Source of the DNA: Streptomyces spinoverrucosus
Lineage (GTDB): Bacteria > Actinomycetota > Actinomycetes > Streptomycetales > Streptomycetaceae
DNA: 64,000 bases
Direction of reading: 5' to 3'
Assembly (NCBI RefSeq): GCF_006539505.1
Contig: NZ_BJND01000025.1
Coordinates: 1 to 64,000 of the forward strand
The first letter of the stretch is position 1, and every line of letters starts with the position of its first letter. Under the pieces are notes generated by a model. The model worked only from the letters and a program-made list of their open reading frames with translations. It did no database searches and was not told the origin of the DNA. The position numbers and the translations under genes were made by a program. Positions 27,096 through 36,454 of this stretch are shown one piece after another.

Positions 27096-28147
27096 TGTCC
27101 CTCACGGCCGGAAGCAGGCCCGACGGGACACGTCCCCCCGCGGCCGTCGAGGAACCGACGGCCGCGGTCGCCGCGGCCACCGTGAAGGAGAGCGTGACGC
27201 GCAGGGCCGGAAAGGCCGGAAAGGTTCCCTTCCGGGTCCGGTGGCGCCGCGACCGCACGCTCATCCTGATGACGCTGCCCGTCATCCTCCTGCTCCTGCT
27301 CTTCAACTACGTCCCGCTGCTCGGCAACGTCGTCGCCTTCCAGGACTACGACCCGTACGTCTCCAGCAACGGCATCACGGCGATCTTCCACAGCCCCTGG
27401 GTCGGCGTGGAGCAGTTCTCGCGGATGCTGGACGACCCGCTGTTCTGGAGCGCCACGAAGAACACCATCGTGCTGTTCGTGCTGCAACTGGTGCTGTTCT
27501 TCCCGATCCCCATCGCCCTCGCGCTGGTCATCAACAGCGTGATCCGGCCCCGGGTGCGGGCCGTGGCACAGGCGATCCTGTATCTGCCGCACTTCTTCTC
27601 GTGGGTCCTCGTGGTCACCGTCTTCCAGCAGATCCTCGGCGGCGCGGGCATCATCGCGCAGACCCTGGAGAAGCACGGGTGGAGCGGCTTCGACCTGATG
27701 ACCGACGCGGACCTGTTCAAGTTTCTGGTCATCGGGCAGGCCGTGTGGAAGGACGCCGGCTGGGGGATCATTGTCTTCCTCGCCGCCCTGTCCGCGGTCA
27801 GCACCGACCTGTACGAGGCCGCCGCCATGGACGGCGCGGGGCGCTGGCGACGCATGTGGCATGTCACGCTGCCCGCGCTGCGCCCGGTGATCGCGCTGTT
27901 GCTCGTCCTGCGGGTGGGCGACGCGCTGAGCGTGGGATTCGAGCAGTTCCTGCTCCAGCGGTGGGCGGTCGGTGCCGGGGCCAGCGAGGTCCTCGACACG
28001 TACGTGTGGAACGTGGGTATCCAGAACGGCGACTTCAGCTACGCGGCCGCGGTCGGCCTCGTCAAGGGAGTCATCGGAGTCTGCCTCGTCCTGGGTGCGA
28101 ACAAGGTCGCGCACCTGCTCGGCGAGCAGGGGGTGTACAAGAAATGA
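27095..28147 (+). CDS. ABC importer permease 1 (LplB type)
   Basis: A 350-residue MalF-like membrane protein with a charged cytoplasmic N-terminus and six predicted segments (first TLILMTLPVILLLLLFNYVP). The EAA loop is EAAAMDGAGRWRRMWHVTLP, the contact for the ATPase. The start codon ATG 27095 overlaps the upstream TGA. It pairs with the permease at 28144. No ATPase gene is nearby, so it probably borrows a shared MsiK-type ATPase encoded elsewhere, as known for streptomycete sugar importers. Confidence 0.92.
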   Translation: MSLTAGSRPDGTRPPAAVEEPTAAVAAATVKESVTRRAGKAGKVPFRVRWRRDRTLILMTLPVILLLLLFNYVPLLGNVVAFQDYDPYVSSNGITAIFHSPWVGVEQFSRMLDDPLFWSATKNTIVLFVLQLVLFFPIPIALALVINSVIRPRVRAVAQAILYLPHFFSWVLVVTVFQQILGGAGIIAQTLEKHGWSGFDLMTDADLFKFLVIGQAVWKDAGWGIIVFLAALSAVSTDLYEAAAMDGAGRWRRMWHVTLPALRPVIALLLVLRVGDALSVGFEQFLLQRWAVGAGASEVLDTYVWNVGIQNGDFSYAAAVGLVKGVIGVCLVLGANKVAHLLGEQGVYKK

Positions 28148-29070
28148 GCCTCAACACGACGCTCATCCGCAGCCTTAAGGCTCCCGCCCGCCCCGTGTGG
28201 GAGGAGCCGCCCAGCAAGGCGGGACTGATCGCCAAGAGCGGCTTCCTGGCCCTGTGCTGTCTCGGGGTCCTCGGACCGCTGTGGATCGTGATCGTCACCA
28301 GCCTCTCCCCGAAACCGGTGATCGACCGGGTCGGCGGCCTCGTCGTGATCCCCCAGGGCATCACCTTCGTCAACTACACCGAACTGCTCAGCGGCGGCCA
28401 GGTCAGCCGGGCGATCATGGTGTCGGTCGGCGTCACGCTCTTCGGCACGCTGTTCTCGATGACGGTGTCGGTACTCGCGGCCTACGGACTGTCCAGGCCG
28501 GGCAGTCTGGGGCACCGGTTCTTCCTGATGGTCATGATGGCGACCATGTTCTTCGGAGCCGGGCTCATTCCGACGTACCTGCTGGTGCAGTCGCTGGGCC
28601 TCACCGACACCTACCTGTCCTTGATCCTGCCGAGCGCGGTCAGCGTCTTCAACATCCTCGTGCTGCGGGCCTTCTTCATGGGAATCTCTCCCGAACTCAC
28701 CGAGTCCGCCCGCATCGACGGGGCCAGTGACCTGCGCATCCTGCTGACCATCATCATGCCGCTGTCGCGTGCCGTGCTGGCCGTCATCTCCCTGTTCTAC
28801 GCAGTCGGCTACTGGAGCGCCTGGTTCAACGCCTCCATCTACCTCACCGACCAGCAGATGATGCCGCTGCAGAATGTGCTCATCCAGCTGGTCCAGAAGA
28901 ACACGGAGGCCCCCACCGGCCTCTCATATGCGGTTCGCACCGGTCAACTTTCCTCGCTGGGACTGCAGATGGCGGTCATGGTGCTCGCCCTGATCCCCGT
29001 CGCCGTCGCCTCCCCCTTCGTCCAGCGGCACTTCAAGAAGGGCATGCTCACGGGGGCCATCAAGGGCTGA
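28144..29070 (+). CDS. ABC importer permease 2 (YtcP/MalG type)
   Basis: A 308-residue membrane protein with six hydrophobic segments and the EAA-like loop ESARIDGASDLRILLTIIMP. It ends in FVQRHFKKGMLTGAIKG, the standard tail of CUT1 permeases of this group. ATG 28144 overlaps the stop of permease 1 (ATGA). Last intact gene of the importer operon; a broken GH74 gene follows on the same strand. Confidence 0.92.
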   Translation: MSLNTTLIRSLKAPARPVWEEPPSKAGLIAKSGFLALCCLGVLGPLWIVIVTSLSPKPVIDRVGGLVVIPQGITFVNYTELLSGGQVSRAIMVSVGVTLFGTLFSMTVSVLAAYGLSRPGSLGHRFFLMVMMATMFFGAGLIPTYLLVQSLGLTDTYLSLILPSAVSVFNILVLRAFFMGISPELTESARIDGASDLRILLTIIMPLSRAVLAVISLFYAVGYWSAWFNASIYLTDQQMMPLQNVLIQLVQKNTEAPTGLSYAVRTGQLSSLGLQMAVMVLALIPVAVASPFVQRHFKKGMLTGAIKG

Positions 29071-29116
29071 AGCCCGAGCGGGTGGCGTGAGCGGGAGCTT
29101 CCGCGGGTCTTCCGGG

Positions 29117-29160
29117 CTGCGGATCCGTCGTGGCTGGTCGCGCAGTTCCTCGCGCCCCTA
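29117..29160. repeat. Streptomyces intergenic repeat (TGGTCGCGCAGTTCC type)
   Basis: The segment around CTGGTCGCGCAGTTCCTCGC followed by GCCCCTA is a short sequence I know as recurring between genes in many Streptomyces genomes. Only one copy was noticed in this window. Its function is unknown to me. Confidence 0.6.
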
Positions 29161-29202
29161 GGCAGATCTCCCCCCTTCCTTTCACAGAATGAGGTATGTG
29201 TC

Positions 29203-29843
29203 ATGCACGCGTCCCGCCTGAGTAGGCGTGCCGTTCTCGCCGGGACCGCGGCCGCCGCCGCGCTCACCACCGTCCCCTCCTTCGCGGGGCACGCTCACGC
29301 CGCCGAACCCGCTGCCACCGCCGGCCGGGCGTACCGCTGGCGCAACGTCGTCAGGGCGGCACCGGATTCGTCACCGGCGTCCTCTTCCACCCTTCCTGCC
29401 GCGGCCTCGCCTACGCCCGCACCGACATCGGCGGCGCCTACCGCTGGGACGACCGGACCGACCGCTGGATCCCGCTGACCGATCACCTCGGCTCGGACGA
29501 CTGGAACCTGCTCGGGGTCGAGGCCATGGCCGTCGACCCGGCCCACCCGAACCGGGTGTACCTGGCCCTCGGCGCGTACACGCAGTCCTGGGCCGGCAAC
29601 GGGGCCGTGCTGCGGTCCGACAACCGCGGGGCCACCTGGAAGCGCACCGACCTCACCGTGAAGCTGGGCGGCAACGAGGACGGGCGGGGATGCGGTGAGC
29701 GCCTGCTCGTCGACCCGCGCGACAGTGACACCCTATGGCTCGGCACCCGGCACGACGGGCTGCTCAAGTCCACCGACCGCAGCGCCACTTGGCAGCCCGC
29801 GGACTTCCCGGCAGCCCGGCGGGACACACCCATGACTCACTGA
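29203..29843 (+). pseudogene. GH74 xyloglucanase, N-terminal fragment with frameshift
   Basis: It starts with a twin-arginine signal (LSRRAVLAGTAAAAALTTVP). After a one-base loss near 29357 the frame continues GFVTGVLFHPSC, LAYARTDIGGAYRW (first catalytic Asp), then AVDPAHPNRVYLALGAYTQSW and STDRSATW. The sequence ends at TGA 29841-29843 after about 210 residues, so five sixths of the two-propeller enzyme, including the second catalytic Asp, is missing. Its place directly after the importer suggests the ancestral operon exported its own endo-xyloglucanase. It is not a recent copy of 6099-8453, since the aligned segments differ at many residues. Confidence 0.88.
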
Positions 29844-29956
29844 GCCGTAGTCCGCGGACCCGCCTCGGAGGGGCGCGGTCCTCGCTACAGTGCCCCGGAC
29901 GCCTGGCTCGTGCCCGTGACTGGCGCGGTTGATGAAGTGGAGCATCCGCTGATGGG

Positions 29957-30205
29957 TTGCACACTGGAGCCCGGTGGTGGGCGTTCATCGACGACCGGCT
30001 CGACGAACGGATGCACGCGGAGTATCCCGAGGGCCTCAACGCCTACCATGCCGACTGGCATGCCGCCCACTCACTGGTTCAGGACCATGCCCAGGCTGTC
30101 GCACGAGGTGATGACGACCAGGCCGGTCGGCTCATTCAGCAGATGCGCGACGTCGCGGCCGACTGGGACGGTCACCCCGACCACCCCGACCACGCTGTCG
30201 CGTAA
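29957..30205 (+). CDS. Small hypothetical protein
   Basis: An 82-residue acidic, His- and Asp-rich frame opening at TTG 29957 (WWAFIDDRLDERMHAEYPEG; ends HPDHPDHAVA), predicted mostly helical. Residue pattern and codon use look coding, but I do not recognise a family and there is no good ribosome-binding site. It may be the tail of a longer gene cut at the junction with the GH74 fragment. Possibly real, possibly a relic. Confidence 0.35.
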   Translation: MHTGARWWAFIDDRLDERMHAEYPEGLNAYHADWHAAHSLVQDHAQAVARGDDDQAGRLIQQMRDVAADWDGHPDHPDHAVA

Positions 30206-30329
30206 CCGTCGCACCACGAGCTGTAGAGCCAGCCGCTACACGCAGCTCAGTTCCGGCCCTCCCTTCAGTCCCCGTCCGGCGCACACAGAAGGGCTTCCCC
30301 AGGAGAGCCACGGCCCGACGATGAGTGCC

Positions 30330-30660
30330 TCATCCGGCGGGCTCGCTCGACGCTGCTGACGGGTTCCGCGGCCTCGGGCGGGGCAAGCGCCAGCGGTCCG
30401 CCCGATAGCGGGCCGGGGTGCTGTGACCTGGCTGTGGCGGGTTGAGGGTCCGGACCATGGCGCGGTCGGGCGTGAAGGTCAGGGTCACCTTCTGACCGGT
30501 GACCGTGATGGCGCCGGGGTCGATGCTCACCGTGCCCTTGGTCGAGGCGCGCAGCAGTTTGTCGACGACGCCGCGCATAGCCACAGCCCGCTGCTCGGGC
30601 GGGACATCCCGGAAAAACGGCTCGCTCAGAGCGTCGGCGTGGAAGAGAACCCATGGTCGT
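30330..30660 (-). other. Unrecognised coding-like remnant
   Basis: The minus strand reads LSEPFFRDVPPEQRAVAMRG, then VSIDPGAITVTGQKVTLTF, with convincing codon use but no start and no recognised family. It lies against the truncated end of the GH43 stump of copy B (30741) and seems to be foreign DNA brought next to it by a deletion. The remaining bases between 29844 and 30740 show nothing else. Confidence 0.35.
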
Positions 30661-30740
30661 CGCCGTTCCGGCGGATGACGTCCTCATCAGTGATGGGGCG
30701 CCGGGGGCGCGGAACGGGGACGGCACGCCCCTCCCAGGGT

Positions 30741-30989
30741 GGGGGCGTAGATGCCGTCCGAGGACGGCATGTCGGCCGGCAGGCGCAACTGCTCCGGACG
30801 GTCCAGTACGTTGCCGATCTGCCGCCAGTGCACGAGGTCACGGCTGTGGAAGAGGGGTACGCCGGGGAAGTACTCGAAGCTGGAGCAGGCGAGGTAGTAG
30901 TCGTCGCCGACCCGGCAGATGCTCGGGTCGGGGTGCAACCCGGGGAGCACGGGGTTGGTCACGCGGGCGGGCTGGTTCTGAGCGGGCAC
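30741..30989 (-). pseudogene. GH43 beta-xylosidase, first ~83 codons (copy B)
   Basis: Starting at GTG 30989 behind AAAGGACGACC, the frame reads NPVLPGLHPDPSICRVGDDY and continues nearly residue for residue like the copy A enzyme (9181-10692) to GGIYAPTL-type sequence. It then breaks at about 30741 into unrelated sequence. Only the first catalytic Asp is retained. It is placed after GH36 exactly as the intact gene is placed in copy A. Confidence 0.92.
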
Positions 30990-31029
30990 CCTTGGTCGTC
31001 CTTTCATCGGGTGGCTGCAGAGACGGCGC

Positions 31030-33165
31030 TCAGGGAGCGTCCGGCTCCGTGCGGGTGATGCGGAGCAGCGCCGCGGAGGGCGCGGTGGGCAGGGTCACGG
31101 TGAGGTCGACGGTGTCCGGGTTCCAGACGGCAACGGCCTCACGTGCGGTGGGGTACAGCACCTCGACACGGGCTGCGCCGCCGTCCGCCCGTTCGGGCAG
31201 CCGGAGGGTGGTGGTGGCCGCGCCGCCCGGGCGGCGCCAGACGGTGAGGTAGGTGGTGGTGGGGGTGTGCAGGGCGAGAGCGATCCAGGGGTCGTCCCAG
31301 CCGGGCAGCCCCAGGGGCCAGGACGGCACGGCTTGCGGCAGGTCGGCGCGGATGGCCTTGTACACGGCGACCGCCTCGTGGACGAGGGCGAGGGCCTCGG
31401 GCCCCAGCTCCGGCAGGCGGCCGGAGAGGTGGATGCGGCCGAGGAGGCCGCTCGCCATGGTGAAGGCGACCTCGTCGAGTGAGTCCTCCGGCTGCGGGTA
31501 GGCCCAGACGGCGCCCTGCTCGGGGGTGACGGCGGTGGGTGCGGAGGCCGCGATGGGCGCGTAGAGGTTGAGGTTCTGCTGGTCGCTGGTGGACTGCAAC
31601 TGCAGCCGCGACAGCAGGGCGTGGTCCCAGCGCATGCCGCCCGAGGAGCAGTTCTCCACCACCAGGTGCGGATAGCGGTCCAGGATGCCGTCGAGCCAGT
31701 CCAGGTGGGCGCGGTTGTGGCCGAGCAGGCCGGCGCCCGGGGTCTCGCCGGGGTGGGCGCTGGTGCCGGAGCCGGGGTCGATGTTGTGGTCGAGCTTGAG
31801 GTAGCCGACGCCCCACTCGCCGACCAGGCGGTCCACGACCTGGTCCAGGTGGGCGCGGGCGGCGGGGTGGCGCAGGTCCATGTGGTGCCGGCCGGACTCC
31901 ACGAGGCGGACGCCGTCGCGGCGGAAGAACGCCTCGTCGGGCAGGGACTTGGCCATGGGGCTGTGGACGCCGATGACTTCCGGCTCCAGCCACAGGCCGG
32001 GCACCATGCCGCGTTCGCGGATACGGTCCAGCACCTCGTGGATCCCCTTCTCGCCGGGGAAACGTGAGGCGGATGGTTCCCAGGCGCCGACGCTGGTCCA
32101 CCAGCCATCACTGTCGTCGTACCAGCCGGCGTCGATGACGAAGTACTCGGCGCCGGCCTCGGCCGCCGCGTCGATGAGCGGCAGCAGCTTGTCGGTGGTG
32201 GGGTCTCCCATCAGGCAGTTCATGTAGTCGTTGAAGATGACGGGCAGACCCCGGTGGTCGGGATGCGGGCGGCGTTGGGCGCGGCGGTAGCGGGTCAGCG
32301 CGGCGAACGCGGCGTCGGGGCCGCCGTCGGCGCTGTAGGACAGGGCCACGGGTACGGTGCGGAAGGCGGCGCCGGGTTCCAGGGGATGCCGCCAGCCGTG
32401 GTGGGTGTCGGTGGGACCGAACAGTGCCGCGTAGGCAGCGTTGTCGTGCTCTTGGCACTCCCAGCGCCAGCCCCCGCCGTTGTGCTCGATCTGCCACATC
32501 CAGGTGCGGCCGAAGTGGCGGTCCGTGAGGCCGCCCATGGGCAGGTGTCCGCAGCTGGACCAGGTGCCCTGTCCGGTCAGTTCGAAGCCGGCCTTGCCGT
32601 GCCCGTACTTCACGCGTCCGCTGGGGTCGGGTGTGGTCCGGCGCATCGGCTGTCGCTGCCAGCGGCATTCGGCGAGCCAGTCGTTGTCCGCCCACAGCAG
32701 GTCGGCGGCGTCGAGGGCTGCCGGGTCCGGCGAGGTGAGGCAGCCCACCGCGAGCGAGCTGACCGACTCCAGGTGCAGCGTGGTCTGCCCTTCGTTGCGC
32801 AGGGTCACCTCGCTGCGGAGTACGGGCACGCCGTCCGGTGACCGGTAGGTCACCTCCGCGACCAGTCCGGTTTCCGGGTCGTGGAGGTGGACGGTCAGCG
32901 TGTGCCAGTCGCCGTCGCGGGTCGCGTGGTGGGTCCGGTGGCGCAGACGCCCGCCGAGAGCGGTCCCGATCAGGCGGCTGCCCGACCAGCCCCGGCCGTG
33001 ACCCGCGGCCGTCACCTCCACCAGAGGAAGGGCGGCACGGGGGTCGCTGCCCGCTTCGCCGGGCAGTCCGAGATGCGTCAGGCGGGCGCTGCCGTCGTCG
33101 TCGAGGACGAAGTGGAGTTGTAGGGCCTCGTGACCCCAGCGGAAGCTCCGCTGTTCGTTTTCCAT
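31030..33165 (-). CDS. GH36 alpha-galactosidase
   Basis: A 711-residue cytoplasmic enzyme. An N-terminal beta-supersandwich (~300 residues) precedes a TIM barrel with FVIDAGWYDD, nucleophile Asp459 in YLKLDHNIDP and acid/base Asp514 in SSGGMRWD, then a C-terminal beta domain. It hydrolyses alpha-galactosides. Alpha-galactose is not a standard xyloglucan substituent, so its substrate here could be galactomannan oligosaccharides or raffinose-type sugars taken up together. It lies 16 bases downstream of GH42 copy B, in the operon led by lacI. It is the intact partner of the copy A stump at 10734-11128. Confidence 0.93.
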   Translation of the reverse strand: MENEQRSFRWGHEALQLHFVLDDDGSARLTHLGLPGEAGSDPRAALPLVEVTAAGHGRGWSGSRLIGTALGGRLRHRTHHATRDGDWHTLTVHLHDPETGLVAEVTYRSPDGVPVLRSEVTLRNEGQTTLHLESVSSLAVGCLTSPDPAALDAADLLWADNDWLAECRWQRQPMRRTTPDPSGRVKYGHGKAGFELTGQGTWSSCGHLPMGGLTDRHFGRTWMWQIEHNGGGWRWECQEHDNAAYAALFGPTDTHHGWRHPLEPGAAFRTVPVALSYSADGGPDAAFAALTRYRRAQRRPHPDHRGLPVIFNDYMNCLMGDPTTDKLLPLIDAAAEAGAEYFVIDAGWYDDSDGWWTSVGAWEPSASRFPGEKGIHEVLDRIRERGMVPGLWLEPEVIGVHSPMAKSLPDEAFFRRDGVRLVESGRHHMDLRHPAARAHLDQVVDRLVGEWGVGYLKLDHNIDPGSGTSAHPGETPGAGLLGHNRAHLDWLDGILDRYPHLVVENCSSGGMRWDHALLSRLQLQSTSDQQNLNLYAPIAASAPTAVTPEQGAVWAYPQPEDSLDEVAFTMASGLLGRIHLSGRLPELGPEALALVHEAVAVYKAIRADLPQAVPSWPLGLPGWDDPWIALALHTPTTTYLTVWRRPGGAATTTLRLPERADGGAARVEVLYPTAREAVAVWNPDTVDLTVTLPTAPSAALLRITRTEPDAP

Positions 33166-33181
33166 GCTGTCCTTTTCCAGG

Positions 33182-35167
33182 TCAGTGGCCGCGCAGGACG
33201 GCGCAGCCGCCGGGCGGCAGTTCGTGGGCTGTGGTGCCGGTGAGCAGCTCGTGGGCGGGCTCCGGCAGCGGCACGGTGTCCGCGGTGTGGTTGATCAGGA
33301 CGTGCCAGCGGCGGCCGTCGGCTGCGTGCCGGGTGACGGCTTCGACACCGGCCGGCAGACCCGGCGGCTCCGGCTCGATGCCGGCCTCCTTGAGCAGCCG
33401 GCCGACCAGGGCGCCGTAGTCGGCGTCGTCCAGGCGGGTCGAGAGATACCAGCCCTGCCCGGTGCCGAAGCGGTGCCGGGTGAGTGCCGGGCTGTCTGCG
33501 AGCATGCCGTGGGTGTAGGCGGCGAGTGTCTGAGCACCCTCGCAGTGCAGGGACTCGCTCCAGACAGTGCCGTACGACCCGTCCGACAGGGCGATCCGCT
33601 CGTCCTGCCGCAGCGGCCGGTACTCCTCGACGCGGATGCCCAGCGCCTCACGCAGCGGTCCCGCCGGATAGCCGCCGAGGCGGGCGTGCATACGGTCGTC
33701 GACGTATCCGCTCGCGTGCTGGACGAGGAGCGTCCCGCCGCCGGCGATGTAACGGCGCAGGTTCTCGGCGCCCTTGTCGGACAGCAGGAAAAGGGCCGGG
33801 GCGATGACGAGCCGGAAGTGGCTCAACTCGTGCTCCGGGTGGGTGAAGTCGACGGTGGCGCCCGCGTCCCACAGCGCCCGGTGCGCCCGTACAAGTACCG
33901 CGTGGTAGTCGAGGCGGGAGGAGGGCAGACCGTCCACGCCGAGCGCCCACCAGGCGTCCGGGTCGTCCAGCACGGCCACGGACGCGGTGACCGTCGATCC
34001 CGCCAGCTCGCCGAGCCGGGCGACCGCTTCACCAGTCCGCGTGACCTCGCGGAAGACACGGCTGTCGGGCCCCGCGTGCGGGACCATCGCCGAGTGCCAC
34101 GTCTCGGCGCCGGCCCGGGACTGCCGCCACTGGAAGAACAGGGCGCCCTCCGAACCGCGCGCGATGTGGCCGAGGGTGTGGCGCAGGATCTCCCCGGGGT
34201 CCTTGCCGAGTACCTGGTCGCCGTCGTAGACGGTACTGGTGCCCTGCTCCATCAGCAGCCAGGGGCGGCCGCCGGCCAGGGAGCGAGTGCGGTCGGCGTG
34301 GAAGGCGGCGTCGGCGGCGGCGTCCAGGCCCGGTGCGCTCGGATACTGGTCGGACGTGACGACGTCGAGTTCGCGGGCGAAGGCCCACAGGTCCACGTTC
34401 TGGTAGGCGGGGAGCATCAGGTTGGTCGTCACCGGCCGGTCGCTGTGGGCGCGGATCGCGTCGCGCTGCTCCCGGAAGGCGGCGATGATCTCGTCCGACC
34501 AGAACCGGTGGAAGTCCAGCGCCTGGCCGGGGTTCTTGTGCCACTGCGTCGCGCGCGGGGGCAGCACCTGCTCCCAGGAGGAGTAGCGCTGGCTCCAGAA
34601 GGCCGTGCCCCACGCCTCGTTGAGGGCGTCCAGCGAGCCGTGGCGGGCGCGCAGCCACACCCGGAAAGCCGCGGCCGCGTGGTCGCACCAGCAGAGCGTG
34701 CCGTACTCGTTGTGCACGTGCCACAGCGCGAGCGCGGGGTGGTCGCCGTACCGTTCTGCCAGGGCGGAGGCGATACGGCGGGCCGCGCTGCGGTAGGCGG
34801 GGGCGGCGAGGCAGTAGGTGTCGCGGCTGCCGTGGACGAGGCGGGTGCCGTCGGCCCTGACCGCGAGCGCGTCGGGGTGCGCCAGGGTGAACCACGGCGG
34901 CGGGGAGGCCGTCGGGGTGGCGAGGTCGACGGCCACGCCGTTCGTGTGCAGGCGATCGATGTGGGCGTCCAGCCAGGAGAAGTCGTAGCGTCCCTCCTCC
35001 GGTTCGAGCAGGGCCCAGGAGAAGACGCCCACCGTGGCCAGGTTGACCCTGGCCCGGCGCATGAGCTCGTCGTCCTCCTTCCAGACCGGCTCGTCCCACT
35101 GCTCGGGGTTGTAGTCCCCGCCGAAGGCGAGGCCGCCCAGGCGGTCGGTGATACTGCGTGCCGTCAT
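33182..35167 (-). CDS. GH42 beta-galactosidase, copy B
   Basis: A 661-residue cytoplasmic GH42 protein with Glu154 in HVHNEYG and Glu307 in LLMEQGTS, the same length as copy A at 11145-13130. The two differ at scattered sites but share an exactly identical 329-base block (34536-34864 here). ATG 35167 overlaps the lacI stop (ATGA), so translation is probably coupled to the regulator. Its product would remove beta-galactose, or arabinopyranose, inside the cell. Confidence 0.94.
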   Translation of the reverse strand: MTARSITDRLGGLAFGGDYNPEQWDEPVWKEDDELMRRARVNLATVGVFSWALLEPEEGRYDFSWLDAHIDRLHTNGVAVDLATPTASPPPWFTLAHPDALAVRADGTRLVHGSRDTYCLAAPAYRSAARRIASALAERYGDHPALALWHVHNEYGTLCWCDHAAAAFRVWLRARHGSLDALNEAWGTAFWSQRYSSWEQVLPPRATQWHKNPGQALDFHRFWSDEIIAAFREQRDAIRAHSDRPVTTNLMLPAYQNVDLWAFARELDVVTSDQYPSAPGLDAAADAAFHADRTRSLAGGRPWLLMEQGTSTVYDGDQVLGKDPGEILRHTLGHIARGSEGALFFQWRQSRAGAETWHSAMVPHAGPDSRVFREVTRTGEAVARLGELAGSTVTASVAVLDDPDAWWALGVDGLPSSRLDYHAVLVRAHRALWDAGATVDFTHPEHELSHFRLVIAPALFLLSDKGAENLRRYIAGGGTLLVQHASGYVDDRMHARLGGYPAGPLREALGIRVEEYRPLRQDERIALSDGSYGTVWSESLHCEGAQTLAAYTHGMLADSPALTRHRFGTGQGWYLSTRLDDADYGALVGRLLKEAGIEPEPPGLPAGVEAVTRHAADGRRWHVLINHTADTVPLPEPAHELLTGTTAHELPPGGCAVLRGH

Positions 35168-36201
35168 GACGGCTCCTTGGGTACGGAGAGGCGAGCTGTG
35201 CTCTGGCGAGGCGTCAGGGTGGGTGTGAGCAGAGGCCGTTCGTCCTCGGGTTGCGCGCCGCGCCGCGCGTCGGTCAGCCGGCGGATCATCTGGTCGACCG
35301 CCACGCGGCCCAGTTCCCGCGTCGGGCCGGACACGGCGGTGAGGGCGGGCGCGTATTGCTCGGCGAGCTGCTCCGGGCACAGGGCCACCACCGAGGCGTC
35401 CTCGGGCACGGACCGCCCGCTGCTGTGCAGCAGGCTGAGCAGCGGGCCGATCGCCGCCTCGTTCTGCACCACGAAGCCGGTGGTGCGTGGGCGGTCGGCG
35501 ACGATGCGGGCGAGGGTCCCGGCGGTGCTTTCGTACGTGCCCTCGCAGGGTCGGTCGAGGAAGCGCAGACCGCGCTGCCCGGCGCGCTCGCGGAAGCCCG
35601 TGAGGGTACGTTCGGCGTATCCGGCGTGCCGCTGGTAGACGCCGGAGCCGTAGCCGATGAAGGCGATCTCCCGGTGGCCGAGGTCGGCGAGGTGCTCTGC
35701 GCACAGGGCGCCGGCGGCGGCGAAGTCGTGGTCGACGCAGGACAGTCCGTGCGGGTCGTCGGGCAGGCCGATCAGCACGGCCTGCGTGCCCTGGGCGCGC
35801 AACGCCGGGATGCGCTGGTCGTCCAGTTCGACGTCCATGAGGATCACGCCGTCGGCCAGCCCGCTCGCCGCGACGCGCCGCACTCCCTCGGGGCCCTCAT
35901 CGTTCGTGACCAGCAGGACGTCGTAGCCGTGCCGCCGTGCCGTCGTCGTGACGGAGATGGCGATCTCCGTCATGATCGGGACGTACACGCCGCGATGCAG
36001 CGGCATCACCAGCGCGATGATGTGCGAGCGGCGGCCGGCCAGCGTCCTGGCCCCGGCGTTGGGGTGGAAGCCCAGTTCCGCCACTGAGCGCAGGACGCGG
36101 CCCCGGGTCGCTTCGGAGATCCGTCGTGTGCCGTTGAGGACGTAGCTGACCGTGCTGGACGAGACACCCGCGTGTCTCACCACGTCGAAGATGGTCACCA
36201 T
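35164..36201 (-). CDS. LacI-family repressor of the xyloglucan locus
   Basis: A 345-residue LacI/GalR protein. The N-terminal helix-turn-helix (TIFDVVRHAGVSSSTVSYVL) and hinge (NAGARTLAGRRS) precede a periplasmic-binding-protein-like sensor domain (SHIIALVMPLHRGVYVPIMT). Such repressors bind roughly 14-18-base palindromes with a central CG, as in GTCGAAGCGCTTCGAC seen before nearly every operon between 13 and 37 kb. Two boxes (36334, 36455) lie upstream of its own start, so autoregulation is likely. The inducer is probably a xyloglucan-derived sugar. It is first in an operon with GH42 and GH36. Confidence 0.92.
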   Translation of the reverse strand: MVTIFDVVRHAGVSSSTVSYVLNGTRRISEATRGRVLRSVAELGFHPNAGARTLAGRRSHIIALVMPLHRGVYVPIMTEIAISVTTTARRHGYDVLLVTNDEGPEGVRRVAASGLADGVILMDVELDDQRIPALRAQGTQAVLIGLPDDPHGLSCVDHDFAAAGALCAEHLADLGHREIAFIGYGSGVYQRHAGYAERTLTGFRERAGQRGLRFLDRPCEGTYESTAGTLARIVADRPRTTGFVVQNEAAIGPLLSLLHSSGRSVPEDASVVALCPEQLAEQYAPALTAVSGPTRELGRVAVDQMIRRLTDARRGAQPEDERPLLTPTLTPRQSTARLSVPKEPS

Positions 36202-36333
36202 GGGTGTGTCGAGGTTCCTTCCTGGTCATTGACCAGCCCTTGATCGCCCAGTGAGCACACCGGTCCGGAAGTGCTTCGAAGCTTCTGCGGTTCAACTCAT
36301 GACTCATGGCGGCGGCCTTCCCTTGGCAGAGCT

Positions 36334-36349
36334 GTCGAAGCGCTTCACC
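36334..36349. promoter_or_regulatory. LacI-type operator, proximal box of lacI
   Basis: GTCGAAGCGCTTCACC, 133 bases upstream of the lacI start; equivalent to 13208-13223. A weaker half-match, GAAGTGCTTC, lies at 36268-36277. Confidence 0.8.
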
Positions 36350-36454
36350 TGGCAGGCGAAGGTAACGGACGAGTTTCGTGCGAAACAAGGGCCTGTACAG
36401 CGAGAAACTTTCTGTTCTTGGCGCAATGACGGCCCCATTGGGGGCGATGGCACC

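Noticed and set aside
33164..35638. 824-codon plus-strand open frame opposite GH42 copy B and lacI
   Set aside because: Shadow; a matching shadow occurs opposite copy A because the real genes are paralogous.
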